A stretch of DNA of 64,000 nucleotides from Harenicola maris (GCA_018524345.1 JADQAZ010000002.1:248001-312000), one strand, 5' to 3'. Positions 36,379 through 45,608 are shown, counted from the stretch's first letter. Notes: generated by a model from the letters alone, not told the origin. Numbers and translations: made by a program.

Positions 36379-36680
36379 TGCTGTGTCCTCACTGCGTCAG
36401 TGTCTGGGCGGCCAGGGCTTTGGCGCGCTAGAATTTCGTGGCTTGGCCGATGGTTTTGGCCAAAGGATGTACAAACCGTCGTGAATTCGGTCTCATTTTT
36501 TGAAAGCCGAGACCAATGGAAAGAGTCCAATGGTTTAACGGCATAAGCACATGTTTTGTCGCAAGTGCCAAGCCCCGGTTAGGGCCAAAAAATGGTTTAT
36601 GATAGGTCCAGATTGCGCAGCACAGGAGGGCACCGCGCCACAGGTGATGCGGCGCGGATCGGATTTGCAAATGTCACGCG
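36379..36680. promoter_or_regulatory. Control region upstream of xsc
   Basis: A 302-bp gap between mltB-like and xsc, both on the minus strand. It contains GAGACCAATGG at 36509-36519 and GAGTCCAATGG at 36523-36533 in direct repeat, GGTCTC at 36489-36494 in inverted orientation, and ATAGGTCCAG at 36602-36611. Read on the xsc strand the last is CTGGACCTAT, close to the CTGGACYTAA sites reported for the MocR-type taurine regulator TauR. I see no reliable -35/-10 pair and no gene. Confidence 0.5.
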
Positions 36681-37832
36681 TTACGCGAGGCGGCGCAGAA
36701 GCTCCAGCGAAGGCTCGCCCGTCACAGGCAGGCCATTGCGGCTTTGATAGGCGCTGATCGCCTTGCGGGTATTGTCGCCAATTACCCCATCCGCACCGCC
36801 GGTGTCGAAGCCCCGTGCTGTCAAACGTTCCTGCAACAACACGCGGTTTTCTTTGGTCAACCCGTTCGCATCCGGCGGGAAGCTACTGCGCAGGGGAGGG
36901 CCGCCTGCGATCCTGTCACCAAGGTGGCCGACCCCGATCGCATAGGCATCGGAGTTGTTATAGCGTTTGATGGCGCGGAAGTTGCCGGTCACGGCAAAGC
37001 GCGGCCCGCCAGCCTGCGGCTGGATGACATTGCCGCCGCCCGCGCCGGTCACCTCGCGCCCCCATGCGGTCCCCCGCGTCCAACCGTTGCGCGACAGATA
37101 GGCGGCGGTGGAGGCAAGGGCATCGCTGGGATCCTCGGACCAGATATCGCGACGGCCATCGCCGGTGAAATCCACCGCGAAGGCCTGATAGGAGGTCGGG
37201 ATGAATTGGGTATGGCCCATGGCCCCGGCCCAGCTTCCCTTAAGCCCGCTCGGCCCGATGTCGCCGCGTTCGAGAATTTTCAGCGCTGCAACAAGCTGTT
37301 TTTCAAAGAAAGCACCGCGCCGCCCGTCAAAGGCGAGGGTCGAGGTGGAGGAGATCACCGGCACATCCCCGCGCCGCTCGCCATAGAAGCTCTCCAGCCC
37401 CCAAATCGCCGCGATGATCTTTGCATCCACGCCGTAGCGGGATTGAAGCGCATTCAGTGTGCTACGATAGCGCGCATAGGCCGCGCGGCCCTTGGACACG
37501 CGCTCATCCGAAACAGCGATGGAAAGGTAATCCTCAAGGCTGCGTTTGAATTCGGTTTGGTTGCGGTCGCGCGTGACCACACCGGGCAGATAGCCGGTGC
37601 CGCGAAAGGCGGTGTTCACGGTGGCGGAAGAGATGCCATAGGTGCCAACCGCGCGTTGTTTGAAGGCGGTGACCCAAGCGCTGTAGGCCGCGTTAGAGAC
37701 GGGGCGAAGGTCCGCCGGAAGCCCGGCGTTTGCCGCGCCCGTCGCCCCACCCCGCAAGGCCGGGGGGCCGCCGCAGCCCGCCAGAGTAAGCGCTGCCAAT
37801 CCAAAGCCAAAATGCCGACGTGTGATACCCAT
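36681..37832 (-). CDS. Lytic murein transglycosylase, MltB type, with peptidoglycan-binding domain
   Basis: A 383-residue lipoprotein precursor. The N-terminus has TRRHFGFG followed by a hydrophobic stretch and the lipobox LAGC, so export and lipidation are expected. The catalytic SLT-B domain contains the glutamate in IWGLESFYGERRGD, plus GAMGHTQFIPTSY and the DGRRDIW segment. The last 60 residues form a PG_binding_1 domain (LQERLTARGFDTGGADGVIG). It cleaves glycan strands to 1,6-anhydro ends in the periplasm. It is divergent from the M50-like gene. Confidence 0.9.
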   Translation of the reverse strand: MGITRRHFGFGLAALTLAGCGGPPALRGGATGAANAGLPADLRPVSNAAYSAWVTAFKQRAVGTYGISSATVNTAFRGTGYLPGVVTRDRNQTEFKRSLEDYLSIAVSDERVSKGRAAYARYRSTLNALQSRYGVDAKIIAAIWGLESFYGERRGDVPVISSTSTLAFDGRRGAFFEKQLVAALKILERGDIGPSGLKGSWAGAMGHTQFIPTSYQAFAVDFTGDGRRDIWSEDPSDALASTAAYLSRNGWTRGTAWGREVTGAGGGNVIQPQAGGPRFAVTGNFRAIKRYNNSDAYAIGVGHLGDRIAGGPPLRSSFPPDANGLTKENRVLLQERLTARGFDTGGADGVIGDNTRKAISAYQSRNGLPVTGEPSLELLRRLA

Positions 37833-37908
37833 GAAACCTGCTCGCCTGTTGGTTTTTATTGTTGGGGAGATGATACCCTATCCCGCTGCCTGCGCAAAGG
37901 CTGACGCT

Positions 37909-38652
37909 ATGGCCCCCGATGAATTTGACAAATCCGCGCCGAGCCTGCGTTATCCGCCTATGGAACGCCTGAAAGGACATTGGCAGTTAATTGCCCTCAC
38001 CGCTCTGGTCTTTGCCCTGTGGAGCACTCCGGTTGTTGTGCCGCTGAAAATTCTGGTGGTTTTCTTTCATGAGCTCGCCCATGGGCTGGCTGCCATTCTG
38101 ACCGGCGGCTCGATTGTCGAGTTGTCCTTGGTGCCCGGACAGGGCGGGCATGCGCTGACGCGGGGCGGGAGCCGATTTTTGATCCTCTCGGCGGGGTATA
38201 TGGGATCGCTGCTGATCGGGTTGATGCTCCTGCTGGTGGCCCTGCGGACGCAGGCGGATCGGCTGGTTCTTGGGCTCTGCGGTTTGGTCATGCTCGTCGT
38301 AACAGCGCTCTATATCCGCGATATTTTCCCCCTCCTCTTTTGCGGGGCGACGGGGGCCGGAATGTTGGCGATTGCGCAGTTTTTGCCGGTAACAGTCAAT
38401 GATCTGGTGCTGCGGGTGATTGGCCTGACCAGCCTGATCTATGCCCCCTACGACATTTTCAGCGATACGATTGCGCGCTCCAGCCTGCGGTCCGATGCCT
38501 TCATGCTGGCCGAGGAATTCTGGGGCTCTGCCGCCTTTTGGGGCGGGATCTGGTTGGTGATTAGCCTCTGCGTGATCGGGCTTGCCCTGCGCTATGGCCT
38601 TGGGCCCGCAAGCAACCTGTCCTTTGGCCCCTCCGACGACCCGCGCAGTTAG
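37909..38652 (+). CDS. M50-like membrane metallopeptidase family protein
   Basis: A 247-residue membrane protein with about six hydrophobic segments. HELAH at residues 54-58 in the second segment is the zinc motif of site-2-protease-like M50 enzymes, and it is followed by GHALTRGGSRF and SAGYMGSLLIG, as in the M50B 'peptidase M50-like' group. A second, downstream M50 motif (NxxPxxxxDG) is not evident, so activity is uncertain. I chose the ATG at 37909 with AAAGG 8 bp upstream; in-frame starts at 37822 and 37960 are possible. It is convergent with the SDR gene (4-bp stop overlap). Confidence 0.72.
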   Translation: MAPDEFDKSAPSLRYPPMERLKGHWQLIALTALVFALWSTPVVVPLKILVVFFHELAHGLAAILTGGSIVELSLVPGQGGHALTRGGSRFLILSAGYMGSLLIGLMLLLVALRTQADRLVLGLCGLVMLVVTALYIRDIFPLLFCGATGAGMLAIAQFLPVTVNDLVLRVIGLTSLIYAPYDIFSDTIARSSLRSDAFMLAEEFWGSAAFWGGIWLVISLCVIGLALRYGLGPASNLSFGPSDDPRS

Positions 38653-39395
38653 ATACAGCGCCCGCCGTCAACCTCCATGCAGACGCCCGTGACCATGGAG
38701 GCCTCGTCCGAGCAAAGGTAGCAAGCAGCATTTCCCATGTCCTCGGGCGTGGAAAACCGTCCAAGCGGGATGGTGGAGAGGAACTTTGCCCGCACCTCTG
38801 GCGTGTCCTCGCCCATGAAGCTTTTGAGCAGGGGGGTTTCGCCTGCCACCGGATTGATCGCATTGACGCGGATGCCCATGGGGGCAAGCTCAACTGCCAT
38901 GCCCTTGGTCGCGTTGTTCATCCAGCCCTTTGAGGCGTTGTACCAGTTGAGCCTTGGGCGCGGGCTGACCCCGGCGGTGGAGGCAACGTTCAGGATCGCG
39001 CCGCTGCCCTGCCCTTTCATCAAGGGAACGATGTATTTGGCGGTCAGGTAGACAGACTTGCAGTTGACGGCAAAGACCCTGTCGAAATCCTCTTCGCTGA
39101 CCTCCTCCATCGGGGTGGGCAGGTGGGTCGTTCCGGCATTGTTAATCAGGATGTCGACCTTGCCGAATGTTGAAACTGCCTTTTCGGTCATCTGCTGAAC
39201 GCTGTCAGAGCTCGCGACATTGGCCGTATGGGGCACCGCGGCCTCGCCGAGTTCCGCCGCGAGGTCATTGGCCAGATCGGTGTTCAGATCGGCGATCATA
39301 ACGTGCGCACCCTCGGCGATAAACTTGCGAACGATCCCCGCGCCAAAGCCCGAGGCGCCGCCTGTGACGATTGCTGTTTTTCCCTGAAGTCGCAT
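38649..39395 (-). CDS. SDR family oxidoreductase
   Basis: A 248-residue classical SDR. The cofactor motif is TGGASGFGAG and the NNAG motif is in ILINNAGTTH. The catalytic serine is in NVASTAG and Tyr-x3-Lys in YNASKG. The acidic residue in MIADLNTD after beta-2 suggests NAD(H) preference. It is similar to glucose-1-dehydrogenase or 3-oxoacyl reductase-like SDRs, but the substrate cannot be told. It is followed on the minus strand by nothing co-directional within 200 bp and preceded by the YcaQ-like gene 30 bp upstream, so the two may be co-transcribed. Confidence 0.88.
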   Translation of the reverse strand: MRLQGKTAIVTGGASGFGAGIVRKFIAEGAHVMIADLNTDLANDLAAELGEAAVPHTANVASSDSVQQMTEKAVSTFGKVDILINNAGTTHLPTPMEEVSEEDFDRVFAVNCKSVYLTAKYIVPLMKGQGSGAILNVASTAGVSPRPRLNWYNASKGWMNNATKGMAVELAPMGIRVNAINPVAGETPLLKSFMGEDTPEVRAKFLSTIPLGRFSTPEDMGNAACYLCSDEASMVTGVCMEVDGGRCI

Positions 39396-39425
39396 GATCT
39401 CTTCCCTAAATTAGTCTCTATTCCA

Positions 39426-40598
39426 TCACAAAACGTGTTTTGAGCAGCCCCATTCGATTTCCTCTACCCCCGCAAGGCGGGCAAAGCGGGCAAGCTCTGC
39501 CTCAAGCTTTGCCATACGTTTGTCCGCCCAATGCACCCCCGCTTCGGGCCAAAAACCAACCACCCGCAGCCAGCCGGCGGAGCGGTCGGCGCGGACTTCT
39601 ATCCGGCCAACGAAACGGTCGCCTTCCAACAGCGGGTAGACGTAGTAGCCCCAACGCCGATCCGCCGCGGGCACGAACATCTCATTCCGATACTCGAAGC
39701 CAAAGAGGCGTTCCAACCGCAGGCGGTCGCGGATCGCGGGGTCAAAGGGGTTGAGGAGCCGCAAGCGGGAGGAAGGCGCGGGGGCGCGGGCGAGGCGCTC
39801 TGCAATGTCCTGCACCGCGAAACTCTGGCTCGCCTGACCATCCGCGCCAATCACCTGCACCGGCACCAGATCGCTCCGCGCGGCCCAATCACGGGCCTCT
39901 GCCGCGCTCATCGCGCCCCAGAACCTTTGGACGTCGCCTGTCGTGGCGATGGAAAGGCGATCCATCGCCTCATCGCACAACCAATCGGCCTGCGCCCTTT
40001 CATCCGGCGCGCCCTCTGCCTGCGCAGGAAACACACGTTCGGAGAGGTCGTAGAACTTCACGAAGTTCTCGCGGTGGCAGGTGGCAAGCTCCCCCGCGTA
40101 CCACATCATATCCAGCGCCTTCTTATGCGGCGGCCGCGCCCACATTTCGCGGGGGTTCTCGGCCTTGCTGTCGAAGGCATGGGTGGACAGGGGGCCTTCC
40201 TCCCGAATCCGCGCGCGGACGGTTTCGATATGCGCGGCGGCACCGGATTCCGTGACCCAGCGATGGGATGCGTATTTGGCACCCAGCCGCCGGAACTGCC
40301 GCTGCCACATGGGCAGAACGTCCATCGGGATCAGGCTGGCGTCATGGGTGAAATGCTCAAAAATGGCTCTATTCTTGCCCAAAAGGGGCCAAAGCATGTC
40401 CTCCCGGAAGTTCTGGTTGCGGCTCCACAGGATGTGGTTATGGGCGCGGGTGACATTGCGGATGGTGTCGATCTGCACAAAGCCGAGGCGCTTGATCGTG
40501 CCGAGCACATCCAGCGGGCCGGTGGGTGTTTCGGCCAGAGCGTTGGACCACAGCCAAAGCCGCCGCGCATCGCGGTTGGAGATCGTCAGCACGCGCAT
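39426..40598 (-). CDS. YcaQ/AlkX-type DNA glycosylase (winged-helix, HTH_42)
   Basis: A 390-residue protein of the HTH_42 family (formerly DUF1006) that unhooks interstrand crosslinks and removes bulky alkyl lesions. The catalytic Gln-aliphatic-Asp motif appears as Q42-I43-D44 in LGFVQIDTIRNV, followed by RAHNHILWSRN. Tandem winged-helix domains occupy the middle, and a beta-barrel domain the C-terminus. The QxD form is that of E. coli YcaQ. It is separated by 3 bp from the aldehyde dehydrogenase gene upstream. It acts on DNA in the cytoplasm. Confidence 0.85.
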   Translation of the reverse strand: MRVLTISNRDARRLWLWSNALAETPTGPLDVLGTIKRLGFVQIDTIRNVTRAHNHILWSRNQNFREDMLWPLLGKNRAIFEHFTHDASLIPMDVLPMWQRQFRRLGAKYASHRWVTESGAAAHIETVRARIREEGPLSTHAFDSKAENPREMWARPPHKKALDMMWYAGELATCHRENFVKFYDLSERVFPAQAEGAPDERAQADWLCDEAMDRLSIATTGDVQRFWGAMSAAEARDWAARSDLVPVQVIGADGQASQSFAVQDIAERLARAPAPSSRLRLLNPFDPAIRDRLRLERLFGFEYRNEMFVPAADRRWGYYVYPLLEGDRFVGRIEVRADRSAGWLRVVGFWPEAGVHWADKRMAKLEAELARFARLAGVEEIEWGCSKHVL

Positions 40599-40601
40599 GC
40601 C

Positions 40602-42056
40602 CTAGCCATGAAGCGCCGCCACGGTTTTGAGGGCGGAGAAGCCATAGAGCGCCTCGAACCCCTTTTCGCGGCCATGACCGGAGAGGCCGCTGCCGCCGAA
40701 GGGAAGCTCCACCCCGCCGCCCGCGCCGTAGTTGTTCAAGAAGACCTGCCCTGCCCGAAGCGCCTTTGCCAGCCGCATCTGCCGGGCACCATTGGCCGTC
40801 CAGACCGAGGCGACGAGGCCAAAGGGGGTGCCATTGGCAATTTGCAGGGCTTCGGCCTCATCCTCGAAGGGGATGATAACCTGCAGGGGGCCGAAGACTT
40901 CCTCCTGCGCGAGGGTGTGATCCGGGGGCACATCGGCGAATAGGGTCGGCGGGACATAGGCGCCGCCGCTTGGGGCATCCTCCGCGATTGTGCCTTGGGC
41001 GACCTGTTTCAGGTCACTGCCTTGCGCCAAGAACCCCTCGACCACAGATTTCTGGCGGGAGGAGACCAAGGGCCCGACCTCCAGATCCGCGCGGGCGGGG
41101 CCCGCCCTGAGCGCGGCGTAGCGGGCGGCCATTTCCGTAACGACGCGGTCATAGACGCCGCGTTGCACGAGGATACGGCTTGAGGCGGAACAGGTCTGTC
41201 CGGCGTTCTGGATACCCGCATTCACAAGGAAGGGCAGTGCGGCGTCAATATCCGCATCGTCAAACACCAGTTGCGGGGATTTTCCGCCAAGTTCTAGTGT
41301 AACAGGGACGATATTGTCCGCCGCGGCCTTCTGGATCAGCTTCCCCACAGCCACCGAACCGGTGAAGGAAATATGATCCACACCGGGATGCGCAGAAAGG
41401 GCCGCGCCCGCCACCGCCCCCAGCCCGGGCACCACGTTAAGCGCGCCCGGGGGCAGGCCCGCACGAAGCGCAAGCTCGGCGAAACACAGGGCGGTAAGGC
41501 AGGCTTCCTCCGCCGGTTTCAGAACCGCAGCGTTGCCCATGGCAAGGGCCGCACCGACAGAGCGCCCGATGATCTGCATCGGGTAGTTCCAGGGGATGAT
41601 ATGCCCCGTTACCCCGTGGGGTTGGCGCAGGGAATAGACGGTGTAGCCGTCAAGATAGGGGATCGTCTGCCCATGCACCTTATCCGCCGCGCCCGCATAA
41701 AATTCCATGTAACGGGCAAGGGCGATGACATCGGCGCGCGCCTGCGTCAGGGGTTTGCCCACATCGAGGGCCTCGAGCACAGCGAGTTCGTCGATTTTCT
41801 CCAGCACCAGCTGCCCGATGCGGTAGAGGATGCGCCCGCGCTCCACGGCAGTGCTCCGGCCCCAGTCACCCTGCATCGCGTCATTGGCGGCACCTACGGC
41901 GCGGTCGATATCCTCACCCGCACCCGCCGCGATATCGCAAAGGGGGGACCCGTCAGAGGGGTTCAGAAGCGGCAGGACCTGCCCCGAAGTGGGCGGAACC
42001 CATGCGCCGCCGATAAAGCACTTGGCGGGATCAAGCCCGAGGGGGGTCATTGGCAT
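40602..42056 (-). CDS. Aldehyde dehydrogenase family protein
   Basis: A 484-residue aldehyde dehydrogenase. Signatures are IIPWNYPMQIIGR, the general-base Glu in LELGGKSPQ and the nucleophilic Cys in NAGQTCSASSRI. The start at 42056 (or two codons later) gives the N-terminus MPMTPLGLDPAKCFIGG; a longer frame would run through the terminator behind tauC. It lies between xsc/soe and the taurine transporter but behind a terminator, so it is not part of the tau operon. A role with betaine or aromatic aldehydes is as likely as sulfonate metabolism. Confidence 0.88.
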   Translation of the reverse strand: MPMTPLGLDPAKCFIGGAWVPPTSGQVLPLLNPSDGSPLCDIAAGAGEDIDRAVGAANDAMQGDWGRSTAVERGRILYRIGQLVLEKIDELAVLEALDVGKPLTQARADVIALARYMEFYAGAADKVHGQTIPYLDGYTVYSLRQPHGVTGHIIPWNYPMQIIGRSVGAALAMGNAAVLKPAEEACLTALCFAELALRAGLPPGALNVVPGLGAVAGAALSAHPGVDHISFTGSVAVGKLIQKAAADNIVPVTLELGGKSPQLVFDDADIDAALPFLVNAGIQNAGQTCSASSRILVQRGVYDRVVTEMAARYAALRAGPARADLEVGPLVSSRQKSVVEGFLAQGSDLKQVAQGTIAEDAPSGGAYVPPTLFADVPPDHTLAQEEVFGPLQVIIPFEDEAEALQIANGTPFGLVASVWTANGARQMRLAKALRAGQVFLNNYGAGGGVELPFGGSGLSGHGREKGFEALYGFSALKTVAALHG

Positions 42057-42136
42057 GGGCGAGGCTCCGCGCTTTGGGGTGTCTGGCGGATACCATGGAC
42101 AGGCGCAGCCCCCGAGGCAAGCCGCGACTGGCCAAG

Positions 42137-42164
42137 AAAAAACCCCGCGACTGGCGCGGGGTTT
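42137..42164 (-). terminator. Rho-independent terminator of the tau operon
   Basis: Read on the minus strand, AAACCCCGCG and CGCGGGGTTT form a stem around a 5-nt loop, followed directly by a run of six T. It stands 17 bp after the tauC stop. It is the most canonical intrinsic terminator in the window. Confidence 0.9.
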
Positions 42165-42180
42165 GATGTTTGTGGCTCGA

Positions 42181-43491
42181 TCAGACCTTGCCCTTCCAAG
42201 GGACAAGCCAGTTTTCCAAGGCCCTGACGCCGACGTCGATCAGGAAACCGATCAACCCGATCAGGATGATCCCGATGATGACGATATCGGTCAGCTGGAA
42301 CCGCGAGGCGACCACGATCATTTTGCCAAGGCCGACCTCGGCAGCAACGAGTTCCGCCGCCACCACTGTGCCCCAGCACACCCCCATCGCCACGCGGGCA
42401 CCGGTGAAGATTTCCGGCAGGGAGTTGGGGATGATGACCTTGGTCAGGATCTGCCACTTTGACGCGCCGAGCGAATAGGCCGCGTGCACCTTGGAGATCG
42501 CAACGCCGGAGACACCCGAACGGGCCGCGATCACCATGATCCAGAGCGCGGCAAGGAACAGCAGGATGACCTTGGACATCTCGCCAATCCCGAACCAGAT
42601 AATCATCAGCGGGATCAGAGCCAGCGGCGGCACAGGGCGCATGAACTCCACAATCGGGTCAAACCAACCGCGGGACCAGTTCGTCAGGCCCATGGCGTAG
42701 CCGATGGGAATGCCGATCAGGGCGCCGAAGACAAAGCCGAGGAGAACGCGGCTAAGGGATTTCCACGTATGCTGCCAGAGGGTGAAGTTCTGGTAGCCCT
42801 CGCGGTTCAGGTCCACAAAGCGGCCAAACACGATTTCCGGCGAGGGCAAATAGAGGCGTGGCATCCGCAGGCCCGTTTTGGGCGAGAATGTCGGCGTGCC
42901 CTTATCGGTCAAGGCGATCGTCCCCTCGGGGATTTTGATCTTGCCGCCCGGCTCGATCGGCTGGCCGTTGAGCGCGGTGATGGTGGAGCCGTCGGCCTTG
43001 GACACCTCGTCATTCGACCAGACGTTGATCACCTTGAAGCCATAGCGGGCCACGGTGAGAGAGTCGTTCTTGGCAAAGCCGTCGCCCGGCTCAACCTCGA
43101 TCGGGGCGGGTTCCTGCCCCGGGTTGCCCTCTGCATCCTTGGTCAGCTGGATATCCTCGCGGTAGACGCGCACGGACACCGTGCCCTCATCGCTTGAGCC
43201 ATCCTCGAGAGTGGCGGTGTAGGTAAAGCTGAGATCGCCCTGAAACGGCCCCGGCATTTTCGGCAGGGGAATGACAGAGTTGGTGAAAGCCACCCAGAGC
43301 CAGAACACCGTCGCGATAGAGATGACAGAGGCAATCCGGTTCGGACTTACGGCGCTTTCGTCGCCGAAAGTCACTGTTTTCAGCTTGTTGAAACCGCTCT
43401 TGCTGAACTGTTTTTTCAACAGGCGGGACAATACGGCGTAGGAGCCGAAGAAAACGCCCAGATAGAGGGCGAGAACAAGAAATCCGGTCAT
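42181..43491 (-). CDS. tauC: Taurine ABC transporter permease TauC-like, with large insertion
   Basis: A 436-residue permease; ordinary TauC/SsuC proteins have 250-290 residues. The C-terminal 230 residues are a normal permease core with several helices and the EAA loop VHAAYSLGASKWQILTKVIIPNSLPEI. Before it come an extra N-terminal helix (residues 3-22), the family helix 1 (about 53-73) and then about 130 polar residues with a beta-rich look (GDLSFTYTATLEDG to KTGLRMPRLY) before LPSPEIVFGRF. The insertion should lie outside the cytoplasm, near the binding protein. It overlaps tauB by 4 bp. Confidence 0.87.
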   Translation of the reverse strand: MTGFLVLALYLGVFFGSYAVLSRLLKKQFSKSGFNKLKTVTFGDESAVSPNRIASVISIATVFWLWVAFTNSVIPLPKMPGPFQGDLSFTYTATLEDGSSDEGTVSVRVYREDIQLTKDAEGNPGQEPAPIEVEPGDGFAKNDSLTVARYGFKVINVWSNDEVSKADGSTITALNGQPIEPGGKIKIPEGTIALTDKGTPTFSPKTGLRMPRLYLPSPEIVFGRFVDLNREGYQNFTLWQHTWKSLSRVLLGFVFGALIGIPIGYAMGLTNWSRGWFDPIVEFMRPVPPLALIPLMIIWFGIGEMSKVILLFLAALWIMVIAARSGVSGVAISKVHAAYSLGASKWQILTKVIIPNSLPEIFTGARVAMGVCWGTVVAAELVAAEVGLGKMIVVASRFQLTDIVIIGIILIGLIGFLIDVGVRALENWLVPWKGKV

Positions 43492-44306
43492 GCGCTTTCC
43501 TCCGTTCGGCCCATGATTTCCTCTTCCATGTTCCAGATCATTTCCAAGATTTCCTCGCGGGTGCCCGCGTAATCGGGGTGTTTCTTGACGTCCCGCAGGT
43601 CATTGCCAACGCCAAGGTCGGCAAAGGGCAGGCGGTATTCCTTGTGCACGCGGCCGGGGCGCGGTGCCATGACCAACAGACGCTCGCCCAAAAGCAGCGC
43701 CTCCTCGACCGAGTGGGTGATGAGGATGATGGTTTTGCCGGTCTCTTTCCACAGGTCCAGCACGAGGCTCTGCATCTTTTCGCGGGTCAGGGCGTCAAGC
43801 GCGCCGAGCGGTTCGTCCATCAAGATCACGTCCGGCTCGTTTGCCAGACAGCGGGCAAGTGCGACGCGCTGCTGCATGCCGCCGGAAAGCTCATAGACCG
43901 CCTTTTCCTTGAAATCCTTCAGGCCGACGACATCCAGAAGATGCTCTACCTTTTCTCGGGACTGGGAGCGGCTTTGCCCCTGCATATCGGGGCCGAAGCT
44001 GACGTTGTCGCGCACGCTCATCCATTCGAACAGGGCGCCTTGCTGGAATACCATGCCGCGCTCGGGCCCCGGGCCAAAGACGGGTTCCTCGTTCAGCACG
44101 ATCTGCCCCTCTGTCGGGGCCAGAAAGCCCGCAACGATGTTCAACAGCGTGGTTTTCCCGCAGCCCGATGGGCCAAGAACGCTCATCAGCTCGCCGGATT
44201 TAATATCCAGCGTCACATTCTTGAGCGCCTGCACCGATCCGCCATCCGGCAGGTCAAAGCGCATGGAGATATCATTGATTAATAGCCCGGACACATGTGC
44301 CCCCAT
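43488..44306 (-). CDS. tauB: Taurine ABC transporter ATP-binding protein
   Basis: A 272-residue ATPase of the nitrate/sulfonate/taurine group. Walker A is GPSGCGKTTLL, the signature LSGGMQQRVALARCLA, Walker B VILMDEPLGALD, and the switch histidine lies in ITHSVEEALLLGERLLVM. These sequences distinguish it from the sugar-importer ATPases in the window. I place the start at 44306 (MGAHVSG); a longer N-terminus to 44375 would overlap the tauA end region. It drives TauC, whose start it overlaps. Confidence 0.9.
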   Translation of the reverse strand: MGAHVSGLLINDISMRFDLPDGGSVQALKNVTLDIKSGELMSVLGPSGCGKTTLLNIVAGFLAPTEGQIVLNEEPVFGPGPERGMVFQQGALFEWMSVRDNVSFGPDMQGQSRSQSREKVEHLLDVVGLKDFKEKAVYELSGGMQQRVALARCLANEPDVILMDEPLGALDALTREKMQSLVLDLWKETGKTIILITHSVEEALLLGERLLVMAPRPGRVHKEYRLPFADLGVGNDLRDVKKHPDYAGTREEILEMIWNMEEEIMGRTEESA

Positions 44307-44386
44307 TTTGTCAGGGTGGATTGCCCGGCTTGCGGGCAAGGAAGGGGGCGGGCGCAGTGATGGCGCCCGCCCCATGTTTGGATCAC

Positions 44387-45388
44387 TTATTCAACGGCGG
44401 CCAATGGGCCTGTGTTCACGTTGTCAGTGTAGGATGCCTTGGCCGCGTCGATGGAGCTTGCCTCGACAAAGACGTCAGCAACGCCCTTCATGAAGGTCTG
44501 CGCGCCGCCGCCGAGCCATTTTTCGGAAAGCTGCTCTTCTACAGTCGGGAAGCTGAAGGTGGAGATCGTGGACATTGTGTCCGCTTCGGACATACCGGCG
44601 TCCTTAGCGATCTCTGGCAGCATCTTGGCGTGGTTTGCCTCGTCCGCCCACATTGCGTTGGCTTCTGCGGTCACTGCGAGGAACTTGGTGACCATGTCGG
44701 AGTTCTCGGCCACATAGGCGGAGGTTGCCGAAGTCACGTCAAACACGAGGATGCCGAGGGCTTCTTTCTCTGCGCCGGTCAGCAGGACATTGCCGCTGTC
44801 CATCATGCGGCGCAGCGCACCGCCCCAGCCACAGGCCATATCAACAGCGCCCTGTGCCAAGGCCGCCTGGCCCTCTGCCGGAGCCATGTCAACAACGGTC
44901 AGGCTGTCCAGAGGCACGCCAAAGTGGCTCATCTGGCTCAAGAAGCCGTAATGCGCGGCGGTGCCGAGGGGCACAGCAACCTTTTTACCTTCAAGCTCAG
45001 CGGCGCTGTCCTTGTCGATTTCGAGGGCCGAGCTTACGACGCAGTTGTCGTTTTCCGAGTAGGACACAGCCACGTCGAGGATCTGAAGGTCCTGCCCTGC
45101 GGAGGTGGCAACCACGAAGGGGGGCACGCCCTGGCTGACGGAAAGCTGCACATCGCCGGAGGCCATGGCGGCGGACATTGCGGTGCCGGTGTCAAAGCTG
45201 ACCCAGTTCACCTTGGCGCCCAAAGCCTCGTCATACATGCCGGTGACTTTGGCGTATTGAAACGGCATGGGCCATTCAAGGAAGTAGCCAACGGTGATTT
45301 CGCTGTGGCCATCGGCGGATGCGGCCTGCGCACCGGTGAGCATGGCAACACCTGCGACGGCGCTCATCAGTTTTGTTGTGAATTTCAT
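44387..45388 (-). CDS. tauA: Taurine-binding periplasmic protein
   Basis: A 333-residue protein with a Sec signal peptide (residues 1 to about 25, AQAASADG). The mature domain starts EITVGYFLEWPMPFQYAK and matches the TauA/SsuA type II binding-protein fold. It also has GTAMSAAMASGDVQLSVSQGVPPFV, AVPLGTAAHYGFLSQM and VDMACGWGGALRRM. It heads the tauABC operon. The 220-bp region upstream has no clear TauR-like repeat; a TTGACG at 45491-45496 (minus strand) is a possible -35 but lacks a convincing -10. Confidence 0.92.
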   Translation of the reverse strand: MKFTTKLMSAVAGVAMLTGAQAASADGHSEITVGYFLEWPMPFQYAKVTGMYDEALGAKVNWVSFDTGTAMSAAMASGDVQLSVSQGVPPFVVATSAGQDLQILDVAVSYSENDNCVVSSALEIDKDSAAELEGKKVAVPLGTAAHYGFLSQMSHFGVPLDSLTVVDMAPAEGQAALAQGAVDMACGWGGALRRMMDSGNVLLTGAEKEALGILVFDVTSATSAYVAENSDMVTKFLAVTAEANAMWADEANHAKMLPEIAKDAGMSEADTMSTISTFSFPTVEEQLSEKWLGGGAQTFMKGVADVFVEASSIDAAKASYTDNVNTGPLAAVE

Positions 45389-45608
45389 GTGTTTTCCCCT
45401 GTTGGTTGGGTTTTTGAGACTTTTTATGTGAGCAGAAGGGAATTCCGCCCGTTTTTTGGTAGTCGGAGCCTAGGGATAGACAGGCAAGGGCGTCAAACGA
45501 TTTGTCTTTATTTTCCGCCTAACTTTTCCGCGGTGTTTTCCCTGAGTTTCGGGAGGGCTCGTTTTGGTTATTTCATTGGCGTTCCAAGGACAAACAGCGG
45601 CTTTGGCC

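Noticed and set aside
36551..36757. Small cysteine-containing frame upstream of xsc
   Set aside because: It crosses the mltB-like gene end, has no ribosome site, and the region is better explained as a control region.
45491..45496. TTGACG as -35 of the tau operon
   Set aside because: No acceptable -10 at 16-18 bp; kept only as a remark.
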